Source: Pseudoflavonifractor sp. Marseille-P3106 (GTDB lineage: Bacteria; Bacillota; Clostridia; Oscillospirales; Oscillospiraceae). Taken from it: a stretch of DNA of 64,000 bases. This document shows positions 62,420 through 64,000 of this stretch, one piece after another. The notes under the pieces are model-generated. The model was given only the letters and a program-made list of their open reading frames with translations, was not told where the DNA came from and ran no database searches. The stretch lies in assembly GCA_900169975.1 (NCBI GenBank), contig LT827126.1:558001-622000 (forward strand), in the 5' to 3' direction. Numbering within the stretch: the first letter of the stretch is position 1; every line of letters begins with the position of its first letter. Position numbers and translations under genes: made by a program.

Positions 62420-62448
62420 ATTGTATCAGAGATGACTGCACATTTCCA
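62420..62448 (-). promoter_or_regulatory. Possible promoter of tig
   Basis: TGGAAA, 17 bases, TACAAT on the minus strand, about 75 bases before the tig start. The -35 is poor. It lies just behind the metallophosphoesterase gene, where no terminator is visible. Confidence 0.4.
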
Positions 62449-62477
62449 GAGGTTTTTCAGGAATTCACAGAACTTTT

Positions 62478-63179
62478 TCAATTTCCGTCCCATTCTGAAA
62501 CCAGCCGGGGGACAAAACCCACATAATCCCCCGCCACCAGGTGGTACTCCACGCTCCCCCGTCTCCCCTCCTGGGCCAGGCGGTGGCTCCCGCCGTGGAG
62601 GTGTCCGTAGTAGCAGGCGGCGACCCGGTAGCGCTCCAGCAGATCCACGATCTCCTGGCAGATGTAGCCCTGATAGCGGGGCGGGTAGTGGAGGAAGCAC
62701 AGCTTCTCCCGCTCCCCCGCCGCCTTCAGGGAGGTCTCCAGCCGCAGCAGCTCCCGGCGAAAGACCTTTTCGTTGTGGCCGTCGGCCTCCTCTTCAAAAA
62801 ACCAGCCCCGCGTCCCGCACAGGGCGGTCTCCCCGTAGAGTTGACAGTTGTTGTGGAGGAGCGAAAAATTGGTCAGGCCCTCTCCCGTGAAAAAGTTCAT
62901 CATTTTGCTGACAGTGGTCCACCAGTAGTCGTGGTTTCCCTTCAGCAAATATTTTTTTCCCGGAAACAGCCCGTCCAGAAACCGGAAGTCGGGCAGCGCC
63001 TCCTCCAGGCTCATCCCCCAGGACAGGTCTCCGCAGAACACCACGGCGTCTTCGGCCGTCAGGGGCGCGAATCCGGCGCGCAACTTGTCCACGTAGCCCT
63101 CCCAGGCCCCGCCGAAGGTGTCCATGGCCTTGTTTCCCCCCAGGGACAGATGGGTGTCTCCGATGGCATAAAGGGCCAT
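62478..63179 (-). CDS. Metallophosphoesterase
   Basis: A 233-residue calcineurin-like phosphoesterase. The metal-binding motifs are in order: GDTHLS (7-12), FCGDLSWG, KGNHDYWW and, near the C-terminus, CYYGHLHG. No signal peptide. The natural substrate is not evident from sequence; relatives act on phosphodiesters or phosphoproteins. The ATG overlaps the thrC stop by one base (TAATG), so the two genes are coupled. Confidence 0.88.
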   Translation of the reverse strand: MALYAIGDTHLSLGGNKAMDTFGGAWEGYVDKLRAGFAPLTAEDAVVFCGDLSWGMSLEEALPDFRFLDGLFPGKKYLLKGNHDYWWTTVSKMMNFFTGEGLTNFSLLHNNCQLYGETALCGTRGWFFEEEADGHNEKVFRRELLRLETSLKAAGEREKLCFLHYPPRYQGYICQEIVDLLERYRVAACYYGHLHGGSHRLAQEGRRGSVEYHLVAGDYVGFVPRLVSEWDGN

Positions 63180-64000
63180 TACAACAGCATCTCCCGGATC
63201 GCGTCGGTCATATGGTCCTTCTCCACTGTCCGGTCGAAGCGGATCCGCTTCCCGGCCAGGTTCTCCAGCGGCGCAGGGGCGGAGATGCCCGTAAACTCGG
63301 CCAGCTGCCCGATGCTCTCCAGGCCCTGCTGGGGCTGGGACACCCCCAGGGCCTCCAGCACGGCGGGGCCGAACTTGAAGGGGCTGGCGGTGGAGGCCAC
63401 CAGCACGGGCGTGGCGTCCCCGGTCTCGGCGCGGTACTGCTCCAGCACGTTCATGGCCACCGCGGTGTGGGGGTCGATGAGGTACTTCCGCTCATTCCAC
63501 ACCCGGGCAATGGTCTTTTTGGCCTCCTCGTCGTCGCAGAAGCCGGCGGCAAAGTCCCGCTCCAAGTTCCGGCGCAGTCCGCCGGACACTTCGTAGCGGC
63601 CGTGCTCCGCCAGAGAATCCATATAGCCCTTGACCTGCGCGGCATCCCCGTTGGTGAGGGCGTGGAGCAGCCGCTCCAGGTTGGAGGAGATCAGGATGTC
63701 CATGGAGGGAGAGATGGTGTTGTAGAAAGGACGGTTCCGGTCATACACGCCGGTGCGGATAAAATCGGTGAGAACATTGTTCCGGTTGGAGGCGCAGATG
63801 AGCTTTCCGAAAGGGACGCCCATCCGCTTGGCGTAATAGGCCGCCAGGATGTTGCCGAAGTTTCCGGTGGGCACGCAGACGTTGAGCTTGTCCCCCTTCT
63901 CCAGCACACCCTCCTTCATCAGATCGCAGTAGGCCGAGACGTAGTAGACGATCTGCGGAAGCACCCGGCCCCAGTTGATGGAGTTGGCCGAGGACAGGAA
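63179..64000 (-). CDS. thrC: Threonine synthase, C-terminal part (cut by the right window edge)
   Basis: PLP enzyme converting O-phosphohomoserine to threonine. The visible 273 residues begin at SSANSINWGR and contain the phosphate-binding glycine loop VPTGNFGNILAAYYAKRMG and the SPSMDILISSNLERLL region typical of the long threonine synthase group. The N-terminal third with the PLP lysine lies beyond the window. Downstream it is coupled to the metallophosphoesterase. Confidence 0.95.
   Translation of the reverse strand, partial: FLSSANSINWGRVLPQIVYYVSAYCDLMKEGVLEKGDKLNVCVPTGNFGNILAAYYAKRMGVPFGKLICASNRNNVLTDFIRTGVYDRNRPFYNTISPSMDILISSNLERLLHALTNGDAAQVKGYMDSLAEHGRYEVSGGLRRNLERDFAAGFCDDEEAKKTIARVWNERKYLIDPHTAVAMNVLEQYRAETGDATPVLVASTASPFKFGPAVLEALGVSQPQQGLESIGQLAEFTGISAPAPLENLAGKRIRFDRTVEKDHMTDAIREMLL

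Overview
The window is high-GC DNA from a spore-forming member of the Clostridia. The gene set (PolC, SigH, YtfJ, a DacB-type carboxypeptidase, CarD, an IspH-S1 fusion, DegV) and the operon order point to the Oscillospiraceae (Flavonifractor/Pseudoflavonifractor/Lawsonibacter-like). That placement is inferred from gene content; no 16S rRNA or other marker is present. Almost all genes lie on the minus strand. The plus-strand genes are pyrBI, a metallo-beta-lactamase-fold gene inside a foreign element, and degV. I see no tRNA, rRNA or CRISPR array.

Layout. 1-890: an IS3-family insertion sequence, cut by the window edge, just behind the fba gene. 926-5651: aminotransferase, purB, pfkA and fba, read right to left from one promoter. 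5768-7322: coaX with an ECF transporter S component, probably for pantothenate. 7348-8435: sigH and a zinc-ribbon protein. 8475-12473: ruvC-ruvA-hypothetical-ruvB-glmM. 12489-17082: agmatine deiminase pathway (aguB, aguD, aguA, arcC), divergent from pyrB-pyrI (17128-18690).

18692-21128 is a decayed locus. A VTC-domain polyphosphate polymerase gene and a DUF4956-like membrane gene are both broken. The polymerase gene is split by a 1.4-kb, AT-richer element with 21-bp imperfect terminal inverted repeats. The element carries an MBL-fold hydrolase and no recognisable transposase.

21175-31641 is the classic envelope/isoprenoid/replication run pyrH-frr-uppS-cdsA-dxr-rseP-ispG-polC. degV and a MATE exporter follow. 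The MATE gene has a perfect consensus promoter followed by a terminator-like hairpin in its leader. 34243-40580 is a histidine operon (hisZG-D-B-H-A-F-I-E) whose first gene fuses the HisZ regulatory and HisG catalytic subunits. 40621-42060 holds a cysteine-desulfurase-like enzyme with a DUF3343 protein. carD-ispD-ispF follow at 42152-44178. 44209-49700 reads RpiR regulator, BaiN-like flavoprotein, cmk, plsC, ispH-rpsA fusion. 49751-54932 reads M50 protease, scpA, scpB, DUF2953, ytfJ, dacB, rluB. 54957-62448 is the protein quality-control block tig, clpP, clpX, lon, engB, FAH-family hydrolase; hairpin terminators sit between clpP/clpX and clpX/lon, and trigger factor has a histone-H1-like Lys/Ala tail. 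The right edge holds a metallophosphoesterase and the 3' part of thrC.

Several real starts lie downstream of the longest open frame, where a GGAGG ribosome-binding site overlaps the codons of the longer version. Those start choices are explained per gene.
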